This document shows, in pieces, positions 45,427-54,389 of a stretch of DNA of 64,000 nt. Made by a program: the position numbers and the translations under genes. The notes beneath the pieces are model-generated. The model ran no database searches and was not told where the DNA came from. It saw only the letters and a list, made by a program, of their open reading frames with translations. The stretch lies in contig CAZPAM010000001.1 in assembly GCA_964584595.1 (NCBI GenBank), positions 62,001 to 126,000 on the forward strand, in the 5' to 3' direction. The stretch comes from Scalindua sp964584595 (lineage in GTDB: Bacteria > Planctomycetota > Brocadiia > Brocadiales > Scalinduaceae). Positions within the stretch are counted from its first letter, which is position 1. Each line of letters opens with the position of its first letter.

Positions 45427-46515
45427 TTATTTTAGTAACAACTCCCATTGTTTCATAATTTTATCAGGAACATATCTTCCACGCACCTTTGATGCCTCTT
45501 TCCCGATATTAACTCTCAGCTCCTCATCTTGCATTAATTCACAAAGTGTATTTTCCAGAGATTTTATGTCTTCAGGGGGCACTAAATAACCATTAGAACC
45601 CTGTTGGATAATCTCTCCAGGTCCTGAAGGACAATCAAAGCTGACAGGAGGCAGACCACACGCCATTGCCTCTAAAAGGACGTTCGGAAATCCTTCATAA
45701 CGGGAAGACAAAACAAATATATCGCATCTGGCAAATATTGCATACGGATTTCTTACACAACCAGGGAAGAATACTGAATCATCCAAGCCCAGCTTCTTTA
45801 CCTGTTGAAGCAATTCATCTTTCATTATACCCGTTCCAACTATAATCAAATTCCAGGCCTGATTTTTCTTGCTTACCCTTGCGAAGGCATCAAGCAAAAG
45901 GTTAAAGCCCTTTTGCCATATAAGCTGACCCATAGCCACAATATGTCTTCCTTCAGGTAATTGAGTTTCAGGTTCAGATTCCATTTCTTTCTGAGAAACC
46001 CTTACCGGATTCCCAATAATATGAATTGATCTATTGTAGCCCTTAAACCACTCTCTAATCTCCTGTGACTGAACTACAAGGTGATTTGCCAAGGGGTATA
46101 AAATACGCCTTAGTCTGTGCCATACAAATCGATTCTCTTTACTGTATTCAGGATGGTTTCTCTCTGAAACAATCACCGGAATACCCAAGAATCTTGTGGC
46201 AAGCAGAACAAGTATATTGGTGGAAAATATGAAACTGAGCAGATAGTCAGGTGCGGACTCAATAATAGCCCTGCGAATAAGGTAAACACGCCTTAGATTC
46301 TTTAGCAACCCTTCTACCCATGAAGAAGAACTACCTACAAGATTTAAAGTACGGCATTTTACAGAAGCAGAGAGAGGATAAAACGAATAATCCGAATTTT
46401 CAAGAGTCATAATTGTAACATGATGCCCCGCATTAGCCCAATAATTGGCCATATGCGTTACTACTCTGCCTGCTCCTCCACCAGGTAAAGCATGTACAAA
46501 TAAGACAATTTTCAA
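45427..46515 (-). CDS. Glycosyltransferase, family GT4
   Basis: A 362-residue GT-B transferase. N-terminal motif FVHALPGGGAGRVVTHMANY (glycine-rich acceptor loop). Donor site SSRYEGFPNVLLEAMACGLP with FDCPSGPGEII, a form common in amylovoran/capsule transferases such as AmsD. The upstream gap of 250 bases holds a perfect inverted repeat (46656-46692), so this gene may begin a transcription unit. Specificity is unknown, though the subfamily often transfers galactose or GalNAc. Confidence 0.88.
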   Translation of the reverse strand: MKIVLFVHALPGGGAGRVVTHMANYWANAGHHVTIMTLENSDYSFYPLSASVKCRTLNLVGSSSSWVEGLLKNLRRVYLIRRAIIESAPDYLLSFIFSTNILVLLATRFLGIPVIVSERNHPEYSKENRFVWHRLRRILYPLANHLVVQSQEIREWFKGYNRSIHIIGNPVRVSQKEMESEPETQLPEGRHIVAMGQLIWQKGFNLLLDAFARVSKKNQAWNLIIVGTGIMKDELLQQVKKLGLDDSVFFPGCVRNPYAIFARCDIFVLSSRYEGFPNVLLEAMACGLPPVSFDCPSGPGEIIQQGSNGYLVPPEDIKSLENTLCELMQDEELRVNIGKEASKVRGRYVPDKIMKQWELLLK

Positions 46516-46655
46516 AGTAACTGTATTTATTCCCTTCGTTGGTCTGTACCGCTTACACGTACAACAAGATAAGCAGGCTAATTCATATTAATTATTATGC
46601 TTTTTCATCTTTAATATCAAGTATTAGACACCTTATGCCATCTTAAGAACACACA

Positions 46656-46692
46656 ATTATACAATGCAGCTTCCTCTCCTGCATTGTATAAT
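46656..46692. repeat. Perfect 14-base inverted repeat (hairpin), loop 9
   Basis: ATTATACAATGCAG (46656-46669) and CTGCATTGTATAAT (46679-46692) are exact complements separated by nine bases. It lies 74 bases past the stop of the FkbM gene at 46766 and 141 bases before the start of the GT4 gene at 46515, both minus strand. No T-run follows on either strand, so it is not a classical Rho-independent terminator. TATAAT at the arm ends also resembles a -10 box in either direction. Confidence 0.65.
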
Positions 46693-46765
46693 AGCTACCA
46701 TAAGTCGAAAGGCCACGAAATAGTTTCGCACATGTACATCTTAACCGTTGTATAAAAACCCAGCT

Positions 46766-47689
46766 TCACCTATACGAAAACAGCATAGTGTTTTCCGTCA
46801 AACTTTTCTCTCTACTTATTGGATTCAAGGTTATACCATCATTATTCTCTCTCATGTTTTCTATTTCATATACTTTAAACCCATAACTTAACAAAGTTGA
46901 GACAACTTCTGACGCTGAAGATTGAAACATTTCCAATTTCTTTGGATGAATCTCCAAAAACAATTTAACATCACATGTATTTAGGATATTTTTCATTCCA
47001 CTCAGTGCCTTCATTTCAGCTCCTTCAACATCAACTTTTATAATATCAGGCTTTATTTTTTTGTTAACAAAAAAACCATCTAATGTTATAGATTTAACTG
47101 ATAGTGTTTTAATGTATTTTGATTCTTCTTCATTTAATGTCGACAGTCTGAGCCCGGGACTCGGAGAATGTTTGTTTTTAGTATAACAAACCACATCGTC
47201 AGTATCACTCACAGCGACTTGGAATGTCTCAACATTCCTACAATTATTAACTTCTAAGTTTCTGATCAATAAATCATATGCTTGATTGTCCATTTCAAAG
47301 CTATAAACAACGCCATCAGGTATTAATTTAGATGTAATACATGTATAGAATCCCAAGTGTGCACCTATGTCTACAAAACATTTCGCTGATTTTAAAGATT
47401 CTATTAATAAAAACGTTGCTTTTTTTTCATGTATTTTCCCATCTAATCTCGGGAAAAACCAATGCTTTGAATAACTATCTTCTGTATCATATTCAATTGT
47501 TTTTCCTTCTATATTTAGTATATAACGATTTTTGTCTGCGTATTGCCTTCTAAATTTCCGTTCTTCTATTTTATTAATTAAATACTTCTGAAGATTAATT
47601 TTATAATATAGATTTCTTGCCTGTTCTTCTATACCTAACGTATTTAAAATACCCTTAATATATGCTTTATAATTAAATGTTGCTGTCAT
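46766..47689 (-). CDS. FkbM family methyltransferase, copy 3
   Basis: A 307-residue SAM methyltransferase with CFVDIGAHLGFYTCITSKLI near residue 110, VYSFEMDNQAYDLLIRNLEV, and IIKVDVEGAEMKALSGM. The first 80 residues form an extra helical region (YADKNRYILNIEGKTIEYD). It lies 14 bases after the GT4 gene at 47704, so they probably form one transcript. The likely function is O-methylation of a glycan sugar. Confidence 0.9.
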   Translation of the reverse strand: MTATFNYKAYIKGILNTLGIEEQARNLYYKINLQKYLINKIEERKFRRQYADKNRYILNIEGKTIEYDTEDSYSKHWFFPRLDGKIHEKKATFLLIESLKSAKCFVDIGAHLGFYTCITSKLIPDGVVYSFEMDNQAYDLLIRNLEVNNCRNVETFQVAVSDTDDVVCYTKNKHSPSPGLRLSTLNEEESKYIKTLSVKSITLDGFFVNKKIKPDIIKVDVEGAEMKALSGMKNILNTCDVKLFLEIHPKKLEMFQSSASEVVSTLLSYGFKVYEIENMRENNDGITLNPISREKSLTENTMLFSYR

Positions 47690-47703
47690 ATCTACACAAG
47701 GCC

Positions 47704-48957
47704 CTACTCATTACTTGAACATTTCAGTACTTCATTAATATTTATCTCGCCACTATGCCCAGTAAAAGTAAGAGCTTTAATAATTTTATAATAATATTTG
47801 TCTATTATATCTTCAGAAGCATAGCGATATATATCACTTGCAATATTTTCTCTTTCCGCCTGAGCAAAAATATCTGTCTTTTTAATAGCCTCTACCCACT
47901 TATCAGGCTCCAATTCACATAAAAAACCATTTTTGTTGTCTACAATCCATTGATGAAAAGCACTCTCATTTCTATTAGCTATAACAGGAACTCCACATCC
48001 AAGACTTTCAAGCATTGGCGTTCCAAGAGCCTCATTCCATGAAGGAAAAAGAAATAAATCAGACATTGCAAGGTATTCTGGCATTTCAACCTGCCCTATA
48101 TGCATATGAACTCTTTTTTCCAATTCTAATTCTATAATCTTATTTCTTATTTTTTTTGCACAATTCATATCTCTTGCCTTATATTCACCTTCTGAAACTA
48201 AAGGGCCTGCTAAAACAAGTTTATATTCACAGGGAAGTCTACTAATCACATCAATCAGAAAAATATGATTTTTCCTTGGCACAAATTTAGCAACATAGGT
48301 TAAAACTTTATCGTGCGGTTTAAATGGAGTAAGTCTCTCTCTAAGATCATATTTATCCTTATCAGTTCTTAGGCAAAAAAGAGATTTATTTATTGGATTT
48401 GGCCGGCACCACACATTTTTTGTATACCCAAATTGATTGCAAACTTTTTCTAACTGTTTGGATATTGCCACAAAAACCTTACCATTACTGAAGTTTGCTT
48501 TCATAAAACGACTTGCCACAGGCAAATAAGGATGAGGATCATCTATCGGAATATTACAAAGTTCAATGATCATCGGTTTCCTTAGCCAGCTTGATAGATA
48601 TGCAGCAGCAGCAACGGAAGGTGTATTTCCAAAAGTGTGAATAACATCATATTCCCTCCTTTTTAAGCTTTTAAATGTTGCATAAATCTCTGCATAATAT
48701 TTGGTAATCAGTTTAAAATAATATGTTATTTTATTGTTTTCTTTCCCAAGCAGTTTTTCTAGTGGTGAATTATATATTCTTGTTACGTTTACGCCTTCAA
48801 ATGAATAACATTTGCTATGACAAAATTCTATGGAATTACATATGACTTCAAATTTAATATTATATTTTTTTGACAGACGTTTATATGTCTTGTGTGCACG
48901 CAATCCGGATCCCGCATACTCTGGAGCATATTTAGATGATATTAATAATACCTTCAT
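47704..48957 (-). CDS. Glycosyltransferase, family GT4
   Basis: A 417-residue GT-B transferase. N-terminus KVLLISSKYAPEYAGSGLRA is a familiar GT4 opening. The donor domain has LTYVAKFVPRKNHIFLIDVI and FPSWNEALGTPMLESLGCGV, in place of the commoner EGFPN motif (Glu in NEALG, Glu in MLES). It is upstream of and close to an FkbM gene. The product and donor are unknown. Confidence 0.87.
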   Translation of the reverse strand: MKVLLISSKYAPEYAGSGLRAHKTYKRLSKKYNIKFEVICNSIEFCHSKCYSFEGVNVTRIYNSPLEKLLGKENNKITYYFKLITKYYAEIYATFKSLKRREYDVIHTFGNTPSVAAAAYLSSWLRKPMIIELCNIPIDDPHPYLPVASRFMKANFSNGKVFVAISKQLEKVCNQFGYTKNVWCRPNPINKSLFCLRTDKDKYDLRERLTPFKPHDKVLTYVAKFVPRKNHIFLIDVISRLPCEYKLVLAGPLVSEGEYKARDMNCAKKIRNKIIELELEKRVHMHIGQVEMPEYLAMSDLFLFPSWNEALGTPMLESLGCGVPVIANRNESAFHQWIVDNKNGFLCELEPDKWVEAIKKTDIFAQAERENIASDIYRYASEDIIDKYYYKIIKALTFTGHSGEININEVLKCSSNE

Positions 48958-49040
48958 GAATATAAAGACAAGGCACTTCTCCCATCTAGTTAATGAAATA
49001 GTATCCAGATAACATTAGAACTTGTTATACAGCAAATACA

Positions 49041-50900
49041 CTACAAGTAATAACTATGCAGAGAATTATCACTCTGTATGATAGGGGGATATTTATTAAC
49101 AAAGGCAAGGCCAAGAGTTAGATACTTTCTCGCATCTTCAACAACAGACTTCAATCGTTTTTTACTAATCGTATTAATTATGTTCTGATCATCATTAGCA
49201 TAATAATTATTATATAGAGGATTCACAACACATTCAGAAAGTTCTCCAATTTCACAAGACAAATGATTAAAATGAAAAAAAAGCACCCATTTATATTGGT
49301 TATCATACCCAACTATACCGAACCTTTTAACAGGGTTTGTTGAATAATCTACCGCTTCACTTACCCAAGTAACTTCATTATACGTTCGCCTTGATAGCTT
49401 ATTAAAATAATCGGGTTTTTGGATCTCAGCAACATCAGCAATAATTTCGTATATACTTGTAGTAGCGCTAATCGGCTTATTAACACATTCTTCCCATTTT
49501 GACTGAGCAAGGCAAGCTTTTGGGAATTTAACCATAAATGGGACCCGTATACGATCTTCAAAAAATTGATAATCCTCTCTGCCTTTATATGGAAAAGTAG
49601 ACCTCCCATGATCGGAAACAAGAAATATCAAAGATGAATCATATATTCCCAATTCTCTTATATAGCTAAATATAGCATGAACCATTTGATCTGTTTCTTC
49701 TAAAGTATTTAAGTATGCAGATTCAGTTGGATCGTCATCTACAGAGTTATATTTGGAAACAAATGGAGAATGAGCACCAAATAAATGCAATAAAACAAAA
49801 GTCTGGGATTTTATAGAGTTCTTTATAAATGATAGTGACTTCTCTATATAAGGATAAGTATGGCAACCGCCAGTTGAGACATTAATGAACGAATCGAACC
49901 CTCTTGAGTAGCCAAAATGAGGACGCCATCTTGAAAAGAACGTTAAGCCTAAGCATTTATATTTATTTGCTTTTAATATCTCTCCTAAAGTTTTATATTT
50001 AGCAGAAATAACTTTTAGGAATTTATTATCAGTCTGTAAATTGTAGTCATATATGCAGTGGCGAGACAATCCTAGTCCTGTTACTAATGATACAGCAGAA
50101 CTTGCCGTAAGTGAGGAAGAGCTGTAAGCTCTGTTATATGACACAGACTCCCTTTCAAATTTATTTATACCTAATAATTTTAAATCCCTCTCCTTATTAT
50201 TTAGGGCTATATCAATAGATGATATAGCATCCAGTGATAGAACTAATATTAAGCCGTTATCTTTAGCAGCAGAAGAACATGTATTAATGTTTGAAACGAA
50301 ATAATTATTTATTTTATTTTGATTTGTACTGTGCTTGTCAACATTTATATCTTCTAAAAACAAGCTGATATTATCTACTTTTCTTTCCTGAATCACAGAT
50401 ATATCAAGCTTAATATCCATCCAAAAAGTAGGTTCTCTTATTTCCTTGAATAAAACATTATCCAGCTCAACCAGAAAAGGATATTTATGCTTATCGTCTA
50501 AACAACTAGTTTCATAAAAACCCTTAATTTTTAGAAGTTTTACATTTCTAACATTAGATCCAAGGAAAATACTAAATGATATTTCTTTATTGTGAGTTGA
50601 TTTAATACTTTGAGCACAAACCATCACTCCATTTCTACTATTGTCAAAACTGACTTTTTTTGCAATTCTACTTTCATAGCAAGTATAATGTTTATTTGGA
50701 ATTCGATTTATAATAATAAATTCTTCTTCGGAATTATTTATTAACGTACTAACTTGATCAAAATCCAAAAGCTCAAAGGAATTATTATTCTTATAGATAT
50801 TTTTTTTTAAATATCTTATGAGTTCCTTAACGCTTTTCTTTACTTTTATTAGTCTTTCGTAAAAGCTGTCTAGCTCTTCGTATACGATAATTTTTCTCAT
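49041..50900 (-). CDS. Sulfatase/alkaline-phosphatase-fold protein in glycan locus
   Basis: A 619-residue protein. The first 200 residues are a domain I do not recognise. From about 215 to 560 it has the alkaline phosphatase superfamily fold: LVLSLDAISSIDI (metal-binding Asp), SSSSLTASSAVSLVTGLGLS, LLHLFGAHSPF and FLVSDHGRSTF (metal-binding Asp-His). In the second motif a Thr or Ser, not the CxPSR formylglycine cysteine, sits at the nucleophile position. This suits a phosphotransferase or hydrolase of the LTA synthase-like branch more than a classical sulfatase. No signal peptide or membrane helix is obvious, so a cytoplasmic location is possible. Confidence 0.78.
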   Translation of the reverse strand: MRKIIVYEELDSFYERLIKVKKSVKELIRYLKKNIYKNNNSFELLDFDQVSTLINNSEEEFIIINRIPNKHYTCYESRIAKKVSFDNSRNGVMVCAQSIKSTHNKEISFSIFLGSNVRNVKLLKIKGFYETSCLDDKHKYPFLVELDNVLFKEIREPTFWMDIKLDISVIQERKVDNISLFLEDINVDKHSTNQNKINNYFVSNINTCSSAAKDNGLILVLSLDAISSIDIALNNKERDLKLLGINKFERESVSYNRAYSSSSLTASSAVSLVTGLGLSRHCIYDYNLQTDNKFLKVISAKYKTLGEILKANKYKCLGLTFFSRWRPHFGYSRGFDSFINVSTGGCHTYPYIEKSLSFIKNSIKSQTFVLLHLFGAHSPFVSKYNSVDDDPTESAYLNTLEETDQMVHAIFSYIRELGIYDSSLIFLVSDHGRSTFPYKGREDYQFFEDRIRVPFMVKFPKACLAQSKWEECVNKPISATTSIYEIIADVAEIQKPDYFNKLSRRTYNEVTWVSEAVDYSTNPVKRFGIVGYDNQYKWVLFFHFNHLSCEIGELSECVVNPLYNNYYANDDQNIINTISKKRLKSVVEDARKYLTLGLAFVNKYPPIIQSDNSLHSYYL

Positions 50901-51228
50901 TATAACTCACATAAATTAACATTAGATAGTACCACTGCACACAGACAGTGGTACAGGCTTACAAGGCAAGGCTGTTTTTCCGCTTGACTTTGGCCTAGAG
51001 AGTAAAAAGCATTCATTCAGATCATTCACTTGTATACCTTTTTAAATACTCTATCTTCTTTTCTTTATTTAGTAAAAGCCACTTATATCAAGATGTTACA
51101 TCAACAGCATTAAGTGAGAAAATCAGCCAATCAAGCACAGATACCCCCTCTTAAGCCCATTAAAGCAGTATAGCTTTCAGCGCTATCCTGCTTTCTTATA
51201 CCTCTACTCGTACCTAATATTATAGCCT
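50901..51228. other. Gene-free gap with hairpin
   Basis: 328 bases without coding signal. It contains the inverted repeat at 50929-50954 and no other structure that I can support. It separates the asparagine synthase-like gene from the sulfatase-like gene on the same strand, so a promoter for the latter may lie here. Confidence 0.4.
50929..50954. repeat. Perfect 9-base inverted repeat, loop 8
   Basis: GTACCACTG (50929-50937) pairs exactly with CAGTGGTAC (50946-50954). It lies 29 bases upstream of the sulfatase-like start on the minus strand. No U-tract follows. It could be an operator, an RNA leader hairpin or a processing site. Confidence 0.5.
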
Positions 51229-53211
51229 TCATATATTTAGACCTTCTCTATTGTTGAAAAACATAAACCCGACTCTTGTGATATTATAAAGTCTAAAATA
51301 AAGCCTTAAAGTAATAGAGCTGTAATCATCAAATTCTATTTTATGCCTATTAAGAATCTCATTTAAAAATGCGCTCCCCTGAATTTCTCTTGATATGATA
51401 GTACCAATATCTCCTTTTACCCATTCTTTTAAAGGCATAGGCCATCCCTGTTTATCCTTTCTCCAAACTATTTCATGGGGCAACTTGTCTGAAAATGCAA
51501 TTCTTGCTATATACTTAGACCAACCCATATGAAGTTTGTATACAGAGGGTAAATTATTTAGAAACTTAATTAACCTATAATCCATAAAAGGTTGTCTTGT
51601 TTCTACACTAAAAGCCATAGAGTTAAAGTCCATTATACGAAGCAATCTTTTCACACTGTTATTTATACTCCAATTAAAAGCCTTGTTTACATTTGTGAAA
51701 TAATTATCTTTTTTGAATACGTTGCGAGACAATCTGTACTCCCTATCTAAAATCCTACTAATCCTTTTCTGATATTCCATCATGGCCCTAATGTCCTTGC
51801 TTTCAAAGTACTCTCTGCTGAAGAAGGCAAAAGATATAGCATCCTTTAAAGAAATAGGCTTGCGCAACATGCTTGTCCAATAATCAAATTTCAATTTTGA
51901 GGTAGCTGAAAAATAATTGTTCCAAAAGCGTCCATACCCACCGAGTTGTTCATCTGCGCCCTGTCCATCCAATGTTACTTTAAGTCCTATATCACTACAT
52001 ATCTTAAAGGTATTAAATGGTGCGATATTTAATTTATCATTACAGTTTTCACCATACCAAATGCCTTTATCGTTCATGGCAAGTATATCTTTATTCCTCG
52101 GCATAGCACGATGTGATTCAACTCCTAAGAAATCGACAACTTTGTCAATAAAACCGGATTCATCACAGTATTTCTCATTTAATTCACTATAGATATTGGA
52201 AAAAGTAATAATTTTCTCATCGATTCCCGCCGCCTCCCTCAACTTATTGGCAACATATGTAATAGAAGAACTATCCAGGCCACCGGACAACGCACATCCA
52301 ACTTTCACATCCGCCCTTAACCTCTTTTTTACAGCATCCTCCAGGAGAAAGTAATATTCCTCTGCGTATTCTCTCAATCTCTTACTTGAAAAGGCACTAT
52401 TATCAAAATCCAAAGGCCGCAGCTCCCAGTAGTTCTCAAAGAATAAGCTCTTCTTTTTTTCTTTAGCGCTATAAGTGGCACTGCAGCCATTTGGAAATCG
52501 GTAGACATCCTTAAAAAATGTCTCCGGATGTGATTCACTTGGGCCATCCAGTAGATACGCATAAAACTCTTTTGTATTAGGAAGTAACTTTAATATAGGC
52601 AATATCGCTTTAATTTCAGAACACACAATAAAAAAATCATCATGAAACATATAATACATTGGCTTTATTCCAAACCTGTCCCTGGATACCCAGAGTCTCC
52701 TTTCCTGATTGTCCCATATTACGATAGCCCACATTCCATTAAACTTGTCCTGACATTCCTTACCCCAGGCCATGTAGGACTTCAGAATAACTTCGGTATC
52801 ACAAGTGCTGTAAAAAGAATAACCAATTTCCTTTAACTCTTTCTTAATCTCCTCGAAATTGTAAATCTCTCCATTAAATACGATCCAGTATCTACCACTT
52901 TCATCACACATTGGCTGATGGCCGGTAGAGGTCAGATCTACTATTGACAGCCTCCTATGTGCAAGGCCAACAGAAAAACGTTCATCCGGATATTGATATC
53001 TATTTTTTGGAGCAAACTTTAAATAAGAGTCAATTACATCCTTTGGCGTATCTTTTCCAGAATAAATTTTGTAATTACCATATTCCACATCAAAAAGCGC
53101 ATAACCCTCATCGTCAGGCCCTCGATGTGTTATCATCTTAGCCATCTCATCCAGTCTTGATAGATTATGCTTGTGATTCTTGAAACTTACCATAGCTATG
53201 ATTCCACACAT
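51229..53211 (-). CDS. asnB: Asparagine synthase (glutamine-hydrolysing) family, copy 2
   Basis: A 660-residue amidotransferase. N-terminal glutaminase domain MCGIIAMVSF (Cys2), GLAHRRLSIVD, VFNGEIYNF and CDTEVILKSY. C-terminal synthetase domain VGCALSGGLDSSSITYV (PP-loop) and TLDGQGADEQLGGY. It is clearly divergent from copy 1 at 25923 (for example DGQGADEQ against SGDGGDENF), so it is not a recent duplicate. In glycan loci such enzymes may form amides on uronic or other sugar acids; UDP-glucuronate from the ugd gene in this window would offer a precursor. Ordinary asparagine synthesis is the default alternative. Confidence 0.87.
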   Translation of the reverse strand: MCGIIAMVSFKNHKHNLSRLDEMAKMITHRGPDDEGYALFDVEYGNYKIYSGKDTPKDVIDSYLKFAPKNRYQYPDERFSVGLAHRRLSIVDLTSTGHQPMCDESGRYWIVFNGEIYNFEEIKKELKEIGYSFYSTCDTEVILKSYMAWGKECQDKFNGMWAIVIWDNQERRLWVSRDRFGIKPMYYMFHDDFFIVCSEIKAILPILKLLPNTKEFYAYLLDGPSESHPETFFKDVYRFPNGCSATYSAKEKKKSLFFENYWELRPLDFDNSAFSSKRLREYAEEYYFLLEDAVKKRLRADVKVGCALSGGLDSSSITYVANKLREAAGIDEKIITFSNIYSELNEKYCDESGFIDKVVDFLGVESHRAMPRNKDILAMNDKGIWYGENCNDKLNIAPFNTFKICSDIGLKVTLDGQGADEQLGGYGRFWNNYFSATSKLKFDYWTSMLRKPISLKDAISFAFFSREYFESKDIRAMMEYQKRISRILDREYRLSRNVFKKDNYFTNVNKAFNWSINNSVKRLLRIMDFNSMAFSVETRQPFMDYRLIKFLNNLPSVYKLHMGWSKYIARIAFSDKLPHEIVWRKDKQGWPMPLKEWVKGDIGTIISREIQGSAFLNEILNRHKIEFDDYSSITLRLYFRLYNITRVGFMFFNNREGLNI

Positions 53212-53214
53212 ATT

Positions 53215-53262
53215 TTGTAACCGTTCACAGGTCCAAGATTCAGAGTTCAGTGGTTAAGGAAT
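53215..53262. repeat. Short degenerate-repeat remnant
   Basis: GTAACCGTTCACAGGTCCAAGATTCAGAGTTCAGTGGTTAAG-like sequence (key units TTCACAG, GTCCAAG, ATTCAGA, GTTCAGT) shows about four 7-base units with shared TTCA/CAG cores. It resembles decayed heptamer repeats seen in other gaps of this locus. No ORF is present. Confidence 0.3.
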
Positions 53263-53413
53263 AAGAATAAAATGATTTGAGAATATTGATTCACAACTAT
53301 TAGCCTGCAGCTTCATGCTTAAGGGAGTAATATAGGAAGGAATGTCTATCAATACTATCAAATAAACTAATATACTCGGGGGCGAACTAAATACTTTGCA
53401 TTAATAATAATTA

Positions 53414-54259
53414 CTATTTAACAGCCCAAATGTATAAGTAACCACCATGTTTTTTTAATATCTTTTGCATTAAACTTTCAGACATAAATTGCCCTATATT
53501 AAACCTGGCAGAAGGAAATCCATTTAACTCAGCATATCCTCCGTATATCTGATGTCTATGTGAACTAAACTTATTAAATAGTATAGGAATATCAGACACC
53601 TTGTAATGTCTAGAAACTGGCGCTCCGGTCCTGTCTCCATGAGCATCAGTGTGTTTTTCTACAACCTTCTGAATGGACTTATAACGAAAATATTCACCTC
53701 GTAAAATACCATGCTTGAAGAACTTATTATAATAATACTTTAAGAAATTTTTATGATAAAGCATAACAAAAAGAGTGCTCCCCTCCTTTAAAACCCTCCA
53801 CGCTTCGTCTATACATTTCTGGGTATCTGGTGAATGGTGCATAACACCCTGTGAAGTAACATAATCAAAGGAATTGTCTTCAAAAGGCAAATCTTCAGCA
53901 TTTCCTAAATAAAACTTTGAATTATCATGATGATCAAATAATTTTAAGCAAATCTCATGATGAAATGTGCTTAGATCAATACCGGTATACTTTGCTCCCG
54001 CACCAATAAATTCTTTGGCCAAAAAACCAACACCATGACCAATTTCAAGGACATTTTTGTTTTTGAGTGATGAATAATCTATTAAATTTGAATAAAGTGG
54101 CTTATTTGGTTCTTGCCGAAACCACCCCTTCATACGTACTTTAGACACCGAATTCTCAAATATTTGTTCAGGACTCTCACTTTTGTCACTGTTATAAATC
54201 ATTGGATTCATTGACCAAAAATCCTGTACTTCTTGTATGTCAAGCTGTTTTTTACCCAT
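53414..54259 (-). CDS. Class I SAM-dependent methyltransferase
   Basis: A 281-residue Methyltransf_11-type enzyme. Motif I NVLEIGHGVGFLAKEFI near residue 70, the acidic loop YTGIDLS, and FDYVTSQGVMHHSPDTQKCI with the usual HH. The N-terminus IQEVQDFWSMNPMIYN is characteristic of a subgroup found in polysaccharide or natural-product loci. The target is likely a sugar or lipid headgroup. It lies alone between gaps of about 200 and 130 bases. Confidence 0.87.
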   Translation of the reverse strand: MGKKQLDIQEVQDFWSMNPMIYNSDKSESPEQIFENSVSKVRMKGWFRQEPNKPLYSNLIDYSSLKNKNVLEIGHGVGFLAKEFIGAGAKYTGIDLSTFHHEICLKLFDHHDNSKFYLGNAEDLPFEDNSFDYVTSQGVMHHSPDTQKCIDEAWRVLKEGSTLFVMLYHKNFLKYYYNKFFKHGILRGEYFRYKSIQKVVEKHTDAHGDRTGAPVSRHYKVSDIPILFNKFSSHRHQIYGGYAELNGFPSARFNIGQFMSESLMQKILKKHGGYLYIWAVK

Positions 54260-54389
54260 AAAACCTCCATGATTAAATTCTTCAGATAGTTCAGAAGCCA
54301 GAGAAGCTACTTTGCCGAACTCCTATTTCTATAATTTAAGTCTTTACTACCAACTTACAACATCTTGTTTTTCCCATTTTCATGTTCGA

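Noticed and set aside
46656..46692. Rho-independent terminator
   Set aside because: The stem is excellent but no T-run follows on either strand.
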